Notes under the pieces: generated by a model
The model's database searches: none
What the model saw: the letters and a program-made list of their open reading frames with translations, nothing else
Told to the model about the DNA's origin: nothing
Assembly: GCF_018812025.1 (NCBI RefSeq)
Contig: NC_063066.1
Coordinates: 4,016,382-4,080,381, forward strand
From: Megalobrama amblycephala
Taxonomy: Eukaryota; Chordata; Actinopteri; Cypriniformes; Xenocyprididae
Direction of reading: 5' to 3'
DNA length: 64,000 bases
Translations under genes and position numbers: made by a program
In this document: piece by piece, positions 12,360-24,956 of the stretch
Numbering within the stretch: position 1 is the stretch's first letter
Layout of the letters: each line of letters starts with the position of its first letter

Positions 12360-12765
12360 TTTTAGAGGGCATCGCGTGCACGTGCACAGAGTGTGCACAC
12401 ACTGTGTGTGACTCACAATGTTTTGCTTTCCTTCAGCATCGACTCTAAAACTGGACGACCTACTGTTAAGAGTAATTTCTCAAGCCCCTCGGGCTCGGAC
12501 ACGACACATCTCGGTGTTAAGTCTATTTGTCATGCCACTCGGCGTGCAATCTCGCCACGCGCGCGCAGCAAGCAAACGACGAGCATTCGTCGCGTGGAGC
12601 TCGTGCTGCTCTGGCATCCTGATGGAATAACACCTGATCTTCGACGGGATGAAGGAAGGTGCGCTACAGTCAAGTTTTCCTTCTATGAATCATTCTCTAC
12701 GGACAAGACGGATCAAAGCGCAACACTATTCGGATAAATGCACAAAAGAAGCTATTATCTAACAG
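12360..12765 (+). promoter_or_regulatory. drd1: CpG-rich promoter and untranslated first exon of drd1
   Basis: CpG density rises sharply against the AT-rich surroundings. An E-box CACGTG lies near 12377 and GCGCGCGC-type sequence near 12556. The segment ends in AACAG|GTGAGG at 12765/12766, a good donor. DRD1 genes in vertebrates have a noncoding first exon, a very short intron and a coding second exon, which fits. The TSS cannot be placed. Open frames at 12393-12737 and 12418-12630 would be upstream ORFs if transcribed, and are most likely by-products of high GC. Confidence 0.6.
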
Positions 12766-12862
12766 GTGAGGATAAGTTTTTTCTCAATGATTATAGAGCT
12801 GTTTTGTGTATGCATTCTCTTAATATTAGTTTTGTCCATTTGTTTGACTAACAGAACTGCAG
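12766..12862 (+). other. drd1: Short 5'-UTR intron of drd1
   Basis: Donor GTGAGG at 12766; acceptors CTAACAG (ending 12854) or CTGCAG (ending 12862). An intron of about 90-97 bases matches the short 5'-UTR intron of mammalian DRD1. The exact acceptor is uncertain. Confidence 0.5.
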
Positions 12863-13197
12863 GAACAGGTTATTGCTCAGTGGAATCTAAAACGTCCTCT
12901 TATTGCAAAAGGACTCCCATCTAAAAACTGTGTGCAGAGTAATTCATTGAACTTATCTGATGGATGCAGGATCACTGATATGCTACAATGATATTATGAT
13001 CGACTGAACTGAACCTGAAGGACTTCATTGACCACTTTCCACTTTTTATGCAATGGAACATGAACTGGAAATATTAACTTTGGTATGAAAATGTCTTCAG
13101 ATGAACCCACGGTCAGCATTACCTGACATGTGACAGGTCTGACGGACTCTAAGATGAAGTGTTCGAACGCTTGCATTGATTTTTAATGCACAGCATT

Positions 13198-14289
13198 ATG
13201 GCAGTGATGGATTTGAACTTGACGACAGTAATTGACAGCGGTTTCATGGAACGCGACCGGTCCTCGCGGGTTCTGACCGGTTGCTTTCTTTCCGTTCTAA
13301 TCCTCTCCACCCTATTTGGGAACACGCTGGTTTGTGCAGCTGTCACAAAATTCCGCCACCTGCGCTCTAAAGTCACAAACTTTTTTGTCATCTCGCTGGC
13401 GGTGTCAGACCTGCTGGTGGCCATCCTGGTCATGCCCTGGAAGGCTGTGACAGAGGTTGCCGGCTTCTGGCCGTTCGGTGCTTTCTGTGACATTTGGGTG
13501 GCTTTCGATATCATGTGCTCCACAGCTTCAATCCTGAATCTCTGCGTTATCAGCGTGGACCGATACTGGGCCATTTCCAGCCCGTTCCGCTACGAGAGGA
13601 AGATGACTCCCAGGGTGGCCTTTGTGATGATCAGCATGGCTTGGACACTGTCTGTGCTCATCTCCTTCATCCCAGTGCAGCTCAAATGGCACAAGGCTCA
13701 GCCAGCGAGCTTCTCCGAGGTCAACGCGTCTCACAGGGCTCCGCTGACGGACAACTGCGACTCCAGCCTCAACCGGACGTACGCCATTTCCTCCTCGCTC
13801 ATCAGCTTCTACATTCCCGTCGCCATCATGATTGTAACCTACACTCAGATTTACAGAATCGCCCAGAAGCAGATCCGAAGGATCTCGGCTTTGGAAAGGG
13901 CTGCGGAAAATGCCAAGATCCGCCACGACAGCATGGGCAGCAGCTCCAACGTGGACTCCGAAAGCTCCTTCAAACTGTCGTTCAAAAGGGAGACGAAAGT
14001 CTTAAAAACATTGTCCGTCATAATGGGGGTTTTTGTGTGCTGCTGGTTGCCATTCTTCATCCTGAACTGCATGGTGCCATTTTGCAAGCGCACTTCGACT
14101 GGCCTCCCCTGCATCAGTCCAACGACATTTGATGTTTTCGTCTGGTTCGGATGGGCCAATTCTTCTCTCAACCCCATCATATACGCCTTCAATGCCGACT
14201 TTCGCCGGGCTTTTGCCATCCTTTTGGGGTGCCAGAGACTCTGTCCAGGAACCAACAGCATGGAGACGCCGAGCCTGAACAAGCAATGA
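13198..14289 (+). CDS. drd1: Dopamine D1 receptor
   Basis: Intronless CDS for a 363-residue, Gs-coupled class A receptor of the plasma membrane that raises cAMP on dopamine binding. Landmarks: N42 (1.50), D71 (2.50), amine-binding D104 (3.32), DRY at 121-123, the C97-C187 disulfide, TM5 serines 199/200/203 that contact the catechol hydroxyls, CWLP at 282-285, NPIIY at 325-329, and likely palmitoylated cysteines 345 and 349. N-glycosylation sites are at N7, N176 and N192. An in-frame ATG four codons upstream (13186) exists; 13198 gives 363 residues, the length of the goldfish D1 receptor, so I prefer it. The C-tail is much shorter than in the human protein (446 residues), as is usual in fish D1. 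It is probably drd1b in zebrafish naming. Long open frames antisense to it are shadows. Confidence 0.97.
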   Translation: MAVMDLNLTTVIDSGFMERDRSSRVLTGCFLSVLILSTLFGNTLVCAAVTKFRHLRSKVTNFFVISLAVSDLLVAILVMPWKAVTEVAGFWPFGAFCDIWVAFDIMCSTASILNLCVISVDRYWAISSPFRYERKMTPRVAFVMISMAWTLSVLISFIPVQLKWHKAQPASFSEVNASHRAPLTDNCDSSLNRTYAISSSLISFYIPVAIMIVTYTQIYRIAQKQIRRISALERAAENAKIRHDSMGSSSNVDSESSFKLSFKRETKVLKTLSVIMGVFVCCWLPFFILNCMVPFCKRTSTGLPCISPTTFDVFVWFGWANSSLNPIIYAFNADFRRAFAILLGCQRLCPGTNSMETPSLNKQ

Positions 14290-14725
14290 AAAGCAATGCT
14301 CAATGTGTGAGCTCATGTCACACCATTCCTTTGCCAAGGAAATGGATTTGGGATTAAGACTCTGGGAAGAGAGCCCTCCTGCTGCGCTGGAGAGCAGGGA
14401 AAGGCGGTTGCGACGTCCCTTAAGGAAGGCTAATCTCTATAAAAAGCTATGCTTCCCCGAAGAGTGACGCAAAGGTGGTCTGTGTTCCCAGTGTCTATTT
14501 CAGACGACAGATTATTGAATCCACAAGTGACTTGCAGAAATTAGAGAAGCGATATTTTGTCAAAAGAAAACTAGTTGTTTCTTTGAATGTTTTTCAGAGG
14601 TTGAATTTGAAAGAAACTGTACAGCAATACTGTTTGTGAAGCTAAAGTGCGGGGCAAAACTCCAATACACTTGTGTATTTACTGCAAATGAGTGGATCAT
14701 ACCATTAATATATGAATTATCGCTG

Positions 14726-14757
14726 AATAAATTACCATTTCAGGCATTTCCAATAAA
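14726..14757 (+). terminator. drd1: Poly(A) signals of drd1
   Basis: AATAAA occurs at 14726 and 14752, 437-463 bases after the stop codon. Confidence 0.5.
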
Positions 14758-14759
14758 AT

Positions 14760-15657
14760 TCAGTGTAATCTGAATCTAATACATCACTGCTTGATAAACA
14801 TCTATCTCATCCTCTCCACTCTCATTACATTTCCTTTACATCTTGCCTTATTCATGAGACTTCACATTTTTTTCCAAAACAAGAGGGCAGATGGTCAATC
14901 ATGAGATGGCCATCCCATTATTGCCATAATGAACATGTATATTGTTCTGTGGTACTTGTTCTCTTCAAAGCCTCTGATTCATTATTAAACTGTGAAAGCT
15001 AAACACTACGACTGGCAGAACAGATGGCCGTAAAATAAAAATGCAGATGTGGCCGCGTGCTCAGTTACGGTCATCAAGTAATAGATACGTTATTGTTGAG
15101 ATTGTAATTATGTTCTGAAAGCGTATGGGGCCTTTAGTACAAAATAACACTGGATTGTTATGTGTCTGTGGATGTGATGCAATGTGCCATGTGATAATGT
15201 AGAAAATGAGAACGTCTGCAGCAAACTGAATGTAATTATTTGTGATGAGTCTAACTATGTGGTTAATTGAGATATTTTCATGCTTTCGCAACACATAATT
15301 TGGTGCTGATACCTATATTTCACAGTACTACAGTTATTGTTGTGGTGTTTAGAGAAATACACTGATTCAGTCGTTTAGCGTTACGATGTTGAAGTAGAAT
15401 TAAATTATAGTTAACTAAGAATCGACAACTGATGAGAAAGTACATATGTAAAGCAACCATTAAGTTAATTTCATTGGCTTTTGGTCAATTAAATGTGTTC
15501 ATTCTTTCTTTGCGAGCATTGTGTTTGTATGTGCAAAGCATGATCAACTTCTGGAAAAATCTTACAGTTGCGTTTCATAATTCCTCAGCACTCAATCTCT
15601 TATTTTTCATTTGATGAAACTCGAATAGGAAGCAATAGCAGACAGCAGGATCTCAAA
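14760..15657. other. Downstream of drd1, no gene seen
   Basis: Repeat-poor AT-rich sequence. The small open frames at 15061-15294 (-) and 15432-15614 (+) have no recognisable content. Confidence 0.4.
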
Positions 15658-17563
15658 TAGGGATGGGCATATCGATATGAAGTATCAACAAAGAATATAC
15701 ACTAACAAGAAGCGAAACTCAATAGAACGTTCCATTGCAACACCGGCGCCCAGCAGCAGCCCTGCGTTTCCGCCAATTTGTGGTGAAAGCGAGTCCACTA
15801 GTTTCTATGGCAAGGTAAAAAGGTACATTAAAGCTGAAATCCAACCTGAATGATGACAACACAGAATAAAATACTATCGCTAGTGATCATCAAATCCTTT
15901 TAACAGTTTATTTTACAGTCTTCCACTTTTTTCACAAAACCTTCGCTCTCTAGAAACCCAGTCAGTTTGGGTTCAAATTCTTTAAAAGGCTTATAAACAC
16001 TGAATTATTACCAACATATGAAATTAAATTAAGGATATGCATCAGAAAAATTGGGAATGTTGGACAATAAATATATGAATATAACAGCTTGATTTTGCAG
16101 TGTTGTCTAATGTCCGTTAAAGCAAAAGTGTCCAAAAGTGGGAATTATGCGATAACGCACACAGCAATGCATCATGTATTATAAGATCGTTATGTTTGTA
16201 GCGTGATCCATTAAAACGTACAATATATATATTTCAATTCAGACCTATTACAATTAGCCTACTCCACTAGGTCTAAAATATATTGTTCGCTGCAAACTTA
16301 AATGATGATCTTAAATGTATTAATTATTAATTTACTATTAATAAATGTGTAAAGTTGCATAAAATGGAAATACTCAATAAAGTAGGCTAACTACATTACC
16401 TCAGATGGATGAATGGTTCAATTCCACAACTGGTAAAATAAAATATATATAAGACAATACAACAGTTACTGTAGGAGCCATACAATTTACTGATGAACTT
16501 ACTCTATTGCGCTTCTGATTTGGGAGTGAAATTCGCCGATTTTTGGTGCGTAAGATGTGAAGGATTCAGTGGTCCAGTCAGTATTTTCACCCCATAATGG
16601 CGGCCACTCTACCGGAGCGCCATCTAGTGGCTGTTGCCCAAAAAGTATCAGAGTGTCGCCTCTTGGGTTCTATACTCTTTGGTTTCAATATATCGATACT
16701 GACATTGAGTATCGAAAGTATCGATACTCAAATAAAAATATCAATACTAAGATGTTTTTTTATCAGTGATTTTGTTTATAAATTTAATGCATACAATATG
16801 CATTGAATTGGACAAATAACCTATGTTAGCGAATAATTGTGTAGTAGAACTATTTTCCTTCTCTGAACACACGCAAATGTTGCAAGTCAGAACCAATCAA
16901 TCACACAGAGTGTTCGCTCACTGCCGACACTACATTTAAACAGGGCTGTGTTTAGTATCATAAGAAACCATTGATGCTTTTGGGAAATGCAGCCCAGAAC
17001 AATGCTTAACAGAAGACAGAAAAAACATATTATGTTTGAGTTATTTCACAATAAACAAAATGAAATAGTCGCCTACATAGTAAGTGCAATTACATTTATT
17101 TAAATTGAACATTAAAAGTTTGTATTGATGTTCTATCAAAGACTATAGAATAACACTTAAAGAGACTTTGGTTCTTTTCTGTAACTAATGTTGATACACT
17201 GTCAGAATACAAAGGTGCAACAGTCTGTCACTGGCAGTCCCGTATGAAAATGAACCAGGCTAGGCCTATAATAATTGTATATTTCCATTGTTACCCCTAC
17301 AAGTAAACATTTTAACCATGTGTAAACAAAACTATAATCAAATAAGTTGCAAATAAGGCATATTGAATGTTCAAATAACTTTCAAATATAATGTTATGTG
17401 GGTATCAATACTTATTTTACTCTTAGTAATTCAACAATTTAGAAAATGTTAAAATCTATAAATTCAGATTAGTGGTATTGTATTGGTATCAATATCGGCG
17501 ATATTGGCCTTGAAAGTGTTGTTATTGTATCGAAAAGAAAATAAGTGGTATCGCCCATCCCTA
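15658..17563. mobile_element. hAT-like nonautonomous transposon with TAGGGATGGGC ends
   Basis: The left end TAGGGATGGGCATATCGATA and right end TATCGCCCATCCCTA are inverted. The flanks ATCTCAAA and CTCTCAAC agree at 6 of 8 positions, an aged 8-bp target-site duplication typical of hAT. The interior has subterminal ATCGATAC repeats (16685-16750, 17480-17530) and no transposase. Size is 1.9 kb. Confidence 0.75.
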
Positions 17564-18147
17564 CTCTCAACCTCTCAAACTTTCATTAGTTACCGTCAAG
17601 CGCTTTTTGACACTGTGCAAAGCTGGCATAAATAGAGATAATAAGCTCAGAGGAACTGGGGAGTCAAATTGTTTTTGTTTGCCAGCCTCCATGAATGTAT
17701 AAGAGTCAAGCTTTCACAGCGGGGCCCTCAAAGCTGACATTCCCACTCAGCCTCAAATACAACTCTCTCATATCAGACACAATAGGAAGCATATTGGATG
17801 AGTTATTAAACAGTAGACGCTGTGCTTAAGATCCAGAAACAGCAGTGCATGAGTCATCACTGTCATTTGTTGCTATACGCTGAGTTGTGTTTGGTCTACG
17901 TCGGCCGACAGGAAACAGCAGGGCCACCGTGTAATTAGTGTAATGAAGAGCATTAGTATTGTGTAGCATACTTGTGCATACTTAATGGACAGGTACCATA
18001 GGAGTGTATATTGAGTTTACCAGCCCCTTAGAAATACAGTCACACACTGATGTTTCTCTTGTACGACTATAAAAAGTGGTAACCTGAAACCTTAAAGAAC
18101 TATTTACTGAATTTAACCTGTAAATTTAGTTTGGTCAGCATAACATA
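17564..18147. other. Repeat-poor block, candidate regulatory DNA
   Basis: About 430 bases (17580-18010) of balanced composition without transposon words or open frames, in a region otherwise full of repeats. It may be conserved noncoding sequence, but conservation cannot be judged from one sequence. Confidence 0.3.
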
Positions 18148-18633
18148 CACTCTAAAAAATGAACCCAAGTTGGGTTGAAAATGGACAAACCCAACAATTG
18201 GGTTGTTTTAGCCAAGCGAATGGGTTAAATGTTTACCCAACCTGCTGGGTGGTTTTATTTAACTCAACTATTGTTTAAAAATGACTGTATTGCTTGCTTA
18301 AAATGAACCCAAAATATGTTAGAAATTAACATTTATTAATGTTTAATAAATTAACATTTGTTAATAAGTTCACTGAATAATAATGAATGCAATACAATAC
18401 AATAAACATTTATTAAATCGCTTATTAATTAATAAATGTTCACCTTTTGGTTATTATTGTTGCCTCTAGTAACATATTTTGGGTTCATTTTAATCCAGCC
18501 ATATAGTCATTGTTAAACAATAGTTGAGTTAAATAAAACTGCCCAGCACATTGGTCAAACATTTAACCCAACCGCTGGGTTTGCCCATTTTCAACCCAAC
18601 TTGGGTTGTTTTTAACCCAGCATTTTTAGAGTG
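18148..18633. mobile_element. MITE of the GGGTT family, copy 3
   Basis: The ends CACTCTAAAAAATGAACCC and CCCAGCATTTTTAGAGTG flank the same internal GTTGGGTT and TTTATTAATAAA words as the 9-kb copies. Confidence 0.85.
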
Positions 18634-19427
18634 TAATGTATTTAGGTTGATTCAGGAATGTTAATATGGATTAGTGAGAAAAAACTCAATTAATTTTAAA
18701 TAGATGTTACCACATGAAGCACATTTGTTGATTTAGGAATAGGCCTATATAAAAACAAATAACAATAAATAGTAAAATAATGCTTTTGTGCTTTCTCAAA
18801 GAACTAAAATCAGTTAATTGAGATCGCATGTGCATAAATTTGAAATATATCGACTTTGTGACGTGTTAATGTCAATCAAAAATCACAGCCAATCAGAAGA
18901 GCGCAAAAAGAAGAGCACCATTTCGCAACGAACAAAATACATCAGGTACATAATCAAATTCATGAATACACCATTTTAACATTATTAAAATTACATACTG
19001 AGTTACTGAAACGATTTTTGTCATAGAATACACTTGTCTGTTCACAACGAGTTGAAAGTTTGAACGTTCTCGTTTCCTTTCGTTTGTTTTGAAGATCTGA
19101 GGTAAATTGTCTATTTTCAGTACGGCTATAAAAGATGCACAAAATGATATTCAGACTCACATTAGACGCTTTTAAAGCACGTGAACATTGCCTGAGATTA
19201 TCATTGCCACTTTGTTGTTGTTCCAGCCGCAAAGTCGCAGAAAAATAGAAACCGTTTCTAAAATAGAATCGTCGCGTGTCGCCATCGCGGTTGGTTAGGA
19301 CAACATTTTTTAGCGCGTGTCGCGGCATCACGTGTGGTTAGGACACTGTAAGGTTGTTAAAACATTATTTCAGTGTATGTAATTTTTAAATATGTAGCTC
19401 CAAATAGTATCTGGACACTTTCAAAAA
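18634..19427. repeat. Probable old transposon fragment
   Basis: 18850-19350 has CpG-containing doubled phrases (GCGTGTCGCCATCGCGGTTGG and GCGTGTCGCGGCATCACG, each followed by GGTTAGGACA) unlike the flanks. The 123-codon minus-strand frame at 18960-19331 has no domain I recognise. I take the segment to be repeat-derived rather than a gene. Confidence 0.4.
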
Positions 19428-19862
19428 AAAAATTCCTGATAATTTACTCACCCCCATGTCAGCCAAGATGTTCATGTCTTTCTTTCTTCAGTCGAAAATA
19501 AATGAAGGTTTTTGATGAAAACATTCCAGGATTATTCTCCAGATAGTGGACTTTAATGGCCTCCAAACGGTTGAAGGTCAAAATTACAGTTTCAGTGCAG
19601 CTTCAAAGAGCTTTAAACGATACCAGACGAGGAATAAGAGTCTTATCAAGAGAAACCATCGCTCATTTTCTGCAAAAATACAAATGTATATGCTTTATAT
19701 AAGCAAATGATCAACTTCCAAGTATAGGAGAAAAGTCCTGGAATGTTTTCATCAAAATGAAGTTCTTTTCAACTGAACAAAGAAAGACATGAACATCTTG
19801 GATGTCATGGGGGTGAGTAAATTATCAGGAAAATTTTATTTTAAAGTGAACTAATCCTTTAA
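19428..19862. mobile_element. Foldback MITE (GGATTAGTTCAC family), shortened copy
   Basis: Same arms as the 7654 element: TCAGTCGAAAATAAATGAAGG near 19489 faces the inverse near 19757. The right end ACTAATCCTTTAA is intact; the left tip is lost and the centre is deleted relative to the 7654 copy. Confidence 0.8.
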
Positions 19863-21928
19863 GACACATTAAAAAAATAGGCTAGCATAACAATAGTGTC
19901 TGAAAACAATGCTGAAAGATGCTAGTTTTCGCTTGACTTTTTAAAGTAGGCCTAATTTTAGCTTTGACTTTCAATCAGCTGCTGGTGTCAAGATAGTTTT
20001 ATTTAGTGGATGGTCAGTTCTGCTCAGGTTCACAGTGTAACCACAGGTGTAGCTTATCACATTAACTATGAACAACTAACAATAAGTGTCAGAAGATCTC
20101 TTGGAATTCATTTTGAACAATATAGGCCCATATATATATTGTTTCAAACCTAAAAAAATTTATGTAAAATGTTTTGCTTGAAAAGTGTGTTTGTGCTTCT
20201 TTTCTTTCAGAAAAATTCCATTTGTTTTTGTTATCTAATGCCACGACATTCATACATTTTTAAGTGTAACTTAAGTAACTTTTGTGGTCAGTGTAGTAGC
20301 CTTTAGAAGTAAAGTTACTGATGACCTCAGAGAGAGAGAGAGAGAAACAGGATGAGGTCCCTTAGAGAGAGACTTGCATAAGCAGTCCATTACCACAATT
20401 TTCCGACAATACCAGTTTTGGGCAAAATGTGGTAGAATCATGCCTGTGCTTCACCATGTCATTGGGGACTGTCCCACAACAGACATGGACTGGGAGGAAA
20501 TTTGTAACACATTTCCTAAATTCCCACATTCTCAGAAAGGAGAATGATGGAAGTGCAATCAGTCCCTTTAGATTAATTCTATCCCCTCTCATTTAAAATG
20601 TATAGGCTGAATCACAACTCCTACTGTATGTATTACCAGAACTAATGCATTTCTAATAGCTCGCATACAATTGCTGTGACAGATTAATAAGTAAAGGGTC
20701 GGAAACGGTGAGGGACAATGCGTCAACATATCCTCATGTCGACTGACAGAACTGTACGTTTGATGTCGAAGGCTAGTGACTGCTGTACATGCTGGTGTCT
20801 TAATGCTACCGCACGAGTGAGTGATGGTTTTGTTTTTGCACAGCCGTTTAACCTGTCAGCGATGCTCTGTCACTCAACCTCTAGACCCCTCCCATGACCT
20901 TGTTATTTGCGGAGCGCTGGATGGTAAGTTGGAAACAGCCAAATACCAGCGGTCAGCATTATCCAACCTTATTACAATAAAGATGGGTGGAAGCAGCCTG
21001 TTGGGAGCAATAACACATTGTGCCGCTAAAATAAATCTCAGCAGCCATCAGGCAAACTCTGCTTTAATCCATCCTAATCCTTGCAGTCCATTCACATGTC
21101 AGGCCCAAATGGTGCACCCACTTTGCCAAAAGAAGCCCCTGACTGGGACTTAAGAGTGAGGAGTAAATTCCCCTCCAAAAATGAAAACATGCTCGAGTTG
21201 TGTTAGATTATGCAAAATCAATTGACAAAAGCTGCATAAACTGTGTTTGTTGACAGCGGTTGAAACTGTGCAAGTGAATTTAGATGAAATAGAGACGGGA
21301 AGTTATTTTGATTAAAGATTATGAGGGCAAATTAATTTAATATATATATATATATTTGCATGGATAAATCATTTAAAATAAACACTGCAATATTCCTAAA
21401 AATAAAAACTGTCATGAAATTTTGATTTCATGGTGACTTTAGAGAAAATCTGCTACAGCAGTAACAATAAATAAATATGTTTTATTTATGATTAAAACCA
21501 TATTTTCTAAATATCATAATGAATATGGTGATTATCTCCAAATGAGCATTTGATTCTGTGTCATGTCAACACATGGGCTTATTATCACGTCAATTACTAT
21601 GCCTATGGGTGGTTTTTTTAAATGCTGATTTAATTATCCTGAACAAAATGAAAATCATTAACAACCAATATTTTGGTTATTTTAATGATTCTTATTTCTA
21701 CATAAATCTTGAAAAACATTAAAATTGACTTTACAATACCTTGCTACCCGAAATGGCGATAAGGATCAGCAAAATTTCAACCTGTATAGTGAAACGAGGA
21801 TGTTTGTGCTGCGGTGAGTTTTTGTGCCATCTAGTGGTTAAGAGAAAAGGAAAGAAAAAAACATGCAATTTTTATTTTGTGACTTGATCCAACAAGCTCT
21901 GCCACATATAGTCCCGGCAATCCTGTTG
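19863..21928. other. Intergenic, GA microsatellite and a repeat-poor block
   Basis: (GA)n lies at 20327-20346 and a TA run near 21342. The part 20690-21160 is repeat-poor with balanced composition and could be regulatory. Open frames at 20362-20592 (-) and 20821-21153 (+) show no domains. Confidence 0.35.
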
Positions 21929-22254
21929 TGTTGAGAAATCGAGTCCCCCCCAGGAATCGGGTCTCCTTTCGGACCCCAAGTGAAACATCCACCCAATTAG
22001 CCTGCAAGCTTAGCTTATATTAGGTATGTTTATTGCTTCCAACATCTGTTTCCAGTTTGTTTTATTATGCAATACATAGGCATTCATTTTATATTTCAAG
22101 CATGTTGTTTGTGCACTTAATGCAATAAACATCATACAATAGTGAAATAGATTATAATTAGTCAAGACATCATGATAACATCTTTTAATCAGGCATTAAC
22201 GGCTGGGTCCTAAAGGAGACCTGATTCCTGGGGTGGGGGACTCGATTTCTCATG
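21929..22254. mobile_element. Short MITE with TGAGAAATCGAGTC ends
   Basis: GAGAAATCGAGTCCCCC at 21933 is matched by its inverse GGGGGACTCGATTTCTC ending at 22251. Pairing continues through CAGGAATCGGGTCTCC against GGAGACCTGATTCCTG. About 320 bases, noncoding. Confidence 0.75.
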
Positions 22255-22257
22255 ACA

Positions 22258-23310
22258 CTATCGGTGTGTTCCAAACGGGATATATCGCCCTCTGAAGGGC
22301 ACTTTGGAGTGAAAATAATCATGGCCGCCATATTGAAGGGTCGTTCCAAACCGAAGTGCTCAAAACTGGCCACTTCAAAGGGCCCTTCAGAATGAAGGAT
22401 CTCTTATGATGGACACTTCAGGCCCCCATGATCCTTTGCACAGGGAAGTTGTTTAGCGTCACAGAATGGATACAGGAAGCTCGGATATGAATAGTATTTT
22501 ACAATACTACTGTAATATTTATACGAGTTAGATTTGGTACATTATTATGGTCAAAACAGCATTGTACTTCAACAAAAATACTTAAAAGCTCCCTTTGTCA
22601 GTCCATTCAAATGTTTCAGATACAATATACAATATGGTGCAATAAACCATTAATAAATAAACTAACGTTAAACAAAAGGCACAGCTTTCACAATCTATCC
22701 TCGATTGTCTCGTTAAGATGATGCAGAAGTGCGTTCCAAGTAATGAGTTTTTTTGACCCCTACACCCTTCATCCCTTCGATGCTCTCACTCCGGAGGGTA
22801 AACCCTTTGAAAGGATTAGGGCATAGGGATGAGCCCTTCCGAATGGAACGCAGGGACTATCGGTGCATTCCAAACGGGATATATCGCCCTCCGAAGGGAA
22901 CTTTGGAGTGAAAATAATCATGGCCGCCATATTGAAATGTCGTTCAAAGCCGAAGTACTCAAAACTGGCCACTTCAAAGGGACCTTCGGAATGAAGGATT
23001 TCGAAGGGCTCAACTGATGGACACTTCAGGCCCCCATGATCCTTTGCACAGGGAACTTGTTTGGCGTCACAGAATGGATATAGGAGGCTCAGATGTGAAT
23101 AGTATTTTTCAATACTACTGTAATATTTATACAAGTTAGATTTGGTACATTATTATGGTCAAAACTACATTGTACTTCAACAAAAGTACTTAAAAGCTCC
23201 CTTTATCAGTCCATTCAAATGTTTCAAATACATAGACACAATATACAATATGGTGCGTTAAACCATAAATGAATAAACGTTAAACGAAAGGAGCAGCTTG
23301 CACAATCTAC
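22258..23310. repeat. Tandem pair of a 600-bp MITE-like element
   Basis: 22261-22850 and 22862-23310 are direct copies (GTTCCAAACGGGATATATCG at the start of each). Unit 1 ends in GAGCCCTTCCGAATGGAACG, roughly the inverse of its start. Unit 2 lacks that right end. ACTATCGG precedes both copies. Frames at 22769-23134 (-) and 22829-23017 (+) belong to the repeat. Confidence 0.8.
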
Positions 23311-24082
23311 TCATCGTTCAGAGCGTGTTTTTTGCGACTCTTTAAGATCTTAACATCACTTGTGATCTGTATTTGATACGGTTTGTGCCAGCATGTTAAG
23401 TGTGAGAAATGCAGAATGAAGCCAGGCATAATGAATGTAATGTAAATTAGAGGTTGATGGCTTGGCCTTTCAAAAATAGGAATGCCCATTGAAGGACGGA
23501 GTCTGGGGAAGCTGTGTCATGTTTGAATGGATGCAATGCTAATGCACTGCCCTTTAGGCCTGTTTTTGAAGTGCGGCCTGTCCAATCTGACTAATCTCAT
23601 CACATCACTGCCATTCGCGGACAGATGCCCTCTATCAACAAAACAAGACACCCGCCTCGCACTGAGAGGATGAGAGACTGAAGGACTTAGGTGGATAAAA
23701 GTGAGGGAGAAAATTAGTTTTCTCTGCATTCCCTCCAGAAAAACACGGAAGATTTGGCAACATACAGGCAGAGCCTCCTTGGTGAATGGTGCTAATTTCC
23801 AGATTGTGAAAGACAACGTTACCTCTGGTGCGGTTTGGATGCCGTTCAAAGACGCGGGGCTCAATCAAGCATGACTTAGATTCCTGCTCGCTGCCAACAT
23901 TTAGACCTCCAACAAGGGCTTCCGGCTCTCAAACGATGCTGCAGTACTTCCTGTGCGTCTGACTCAGCTTTGGGAGCACCTGAATTCCACAGCTGCGTGA
24001 GTCATACACTGAGAAGAAAACTATAGCAGATCAAGAAAGATATCACATACTTATAGTTAAACAATCCCCCCTGCTTGTGGTA
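23311..24082. other. Repeat-poor block, no gene recognised
   Basis: Balanced composition, no transposon words, and two overlapping minus-strand frames (23517-23868) without recognisable domains. Candidate conserved noncoding sequence only. Confidence 0.3.
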
Positions 24083-24956
24083 TTAAAGGATTAGTTCACT
24101 TCTGAATTCAAATTTCCTGATAATTTACTCACCCCCATGTCATCCAACATGTCTTTATTTCTTCAGTCGAAAAGAAATGAAGGTTTTTGAGGAAAACATT
24201 CCAGGTTTTTTCTCCATATAGTGGACTTCACTGGGGTTCAACGGGTTGAAGGTCCAAATGTCAGTTTCAGTGCAGCTTCAAAGAGCTCTACATGATCCCA
24301 GACGAGGAATAAGAGTCTTATCTAGAGAAACCATCAGTCAATTTCTAAAAAAAACAAAAGAAATGCTCATCTTGCACTGCTCTGCGATGCGCCACGCATG
24401 ACGTAATCATGTTGGAAAGGTCACACGTGACGTACAGTAGGCGGAAGTACAGATCCAGTGTCTACAAAGAGAACGTGCAAAGACTAAGTACTACGTCCTT
24501 ACAAAAAAAGGTAAAACAATGATGTCGGACGATTTTAAAGTTGGAGGAAAAAATGTAATGTTTTTCACCCTTTCCACCTACGTCATGCATGACCTTTCCA
24601 ACGTGATTACGTAATGCATGGCACATCACAGAGCAGTGCAAGACGAGCATTTGTGGTAAAAAGTATATAATTTTTAATTTTCTTCCAGAAAATGGCAGAT
24701 GGTTTCTCTAGATAAGACTCTTATTCCTCGTCTGGGATCATGTAGAGCTCTTTGAAGCTGCACTGAAACTGACATTTGGACCTTCAACCCGTTGAACCCC
24801 AGTGAAGTCCACTATATGGAGAAAAATCCTGGAATGTTTTCCTCAAAAAACGTAATTTCTTTTCCACTGAAGAAAGAAAGACATGAACATCTTGGATGAC
24901 GTGGGGGTGAGTAAATTATCAGGAAATTTGAATTCTGAAGTGAACTAATCTTTTAA
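24083..24956. mobile_element. Foldback MITE (GGATTAGTTCAC family)
   Basis: TTAA-AGGATTAGTTCAC at 24083 and inverted GTGAACTAATCTTTTAA ending at 24956. The arms of about 400 bases pair nearly throughout, including GACGAGGAATAAGAGTCTTA against its inverse near 24714. Confidence 0.9.

Noticed and set aside
13149..14337. Long open frames antisense or out of frame to the dopamine receptor (up to 212 codons)
   Set aside because: They overlap a complete, conserved receptor CDS and arise from its GC-rich codon pattern. None has its own domains.
18960..19331. 123-codon minus-strand gene
   Set aside because: No domain, signal or splice context, and the segment has doubled phrases typical of repeats.
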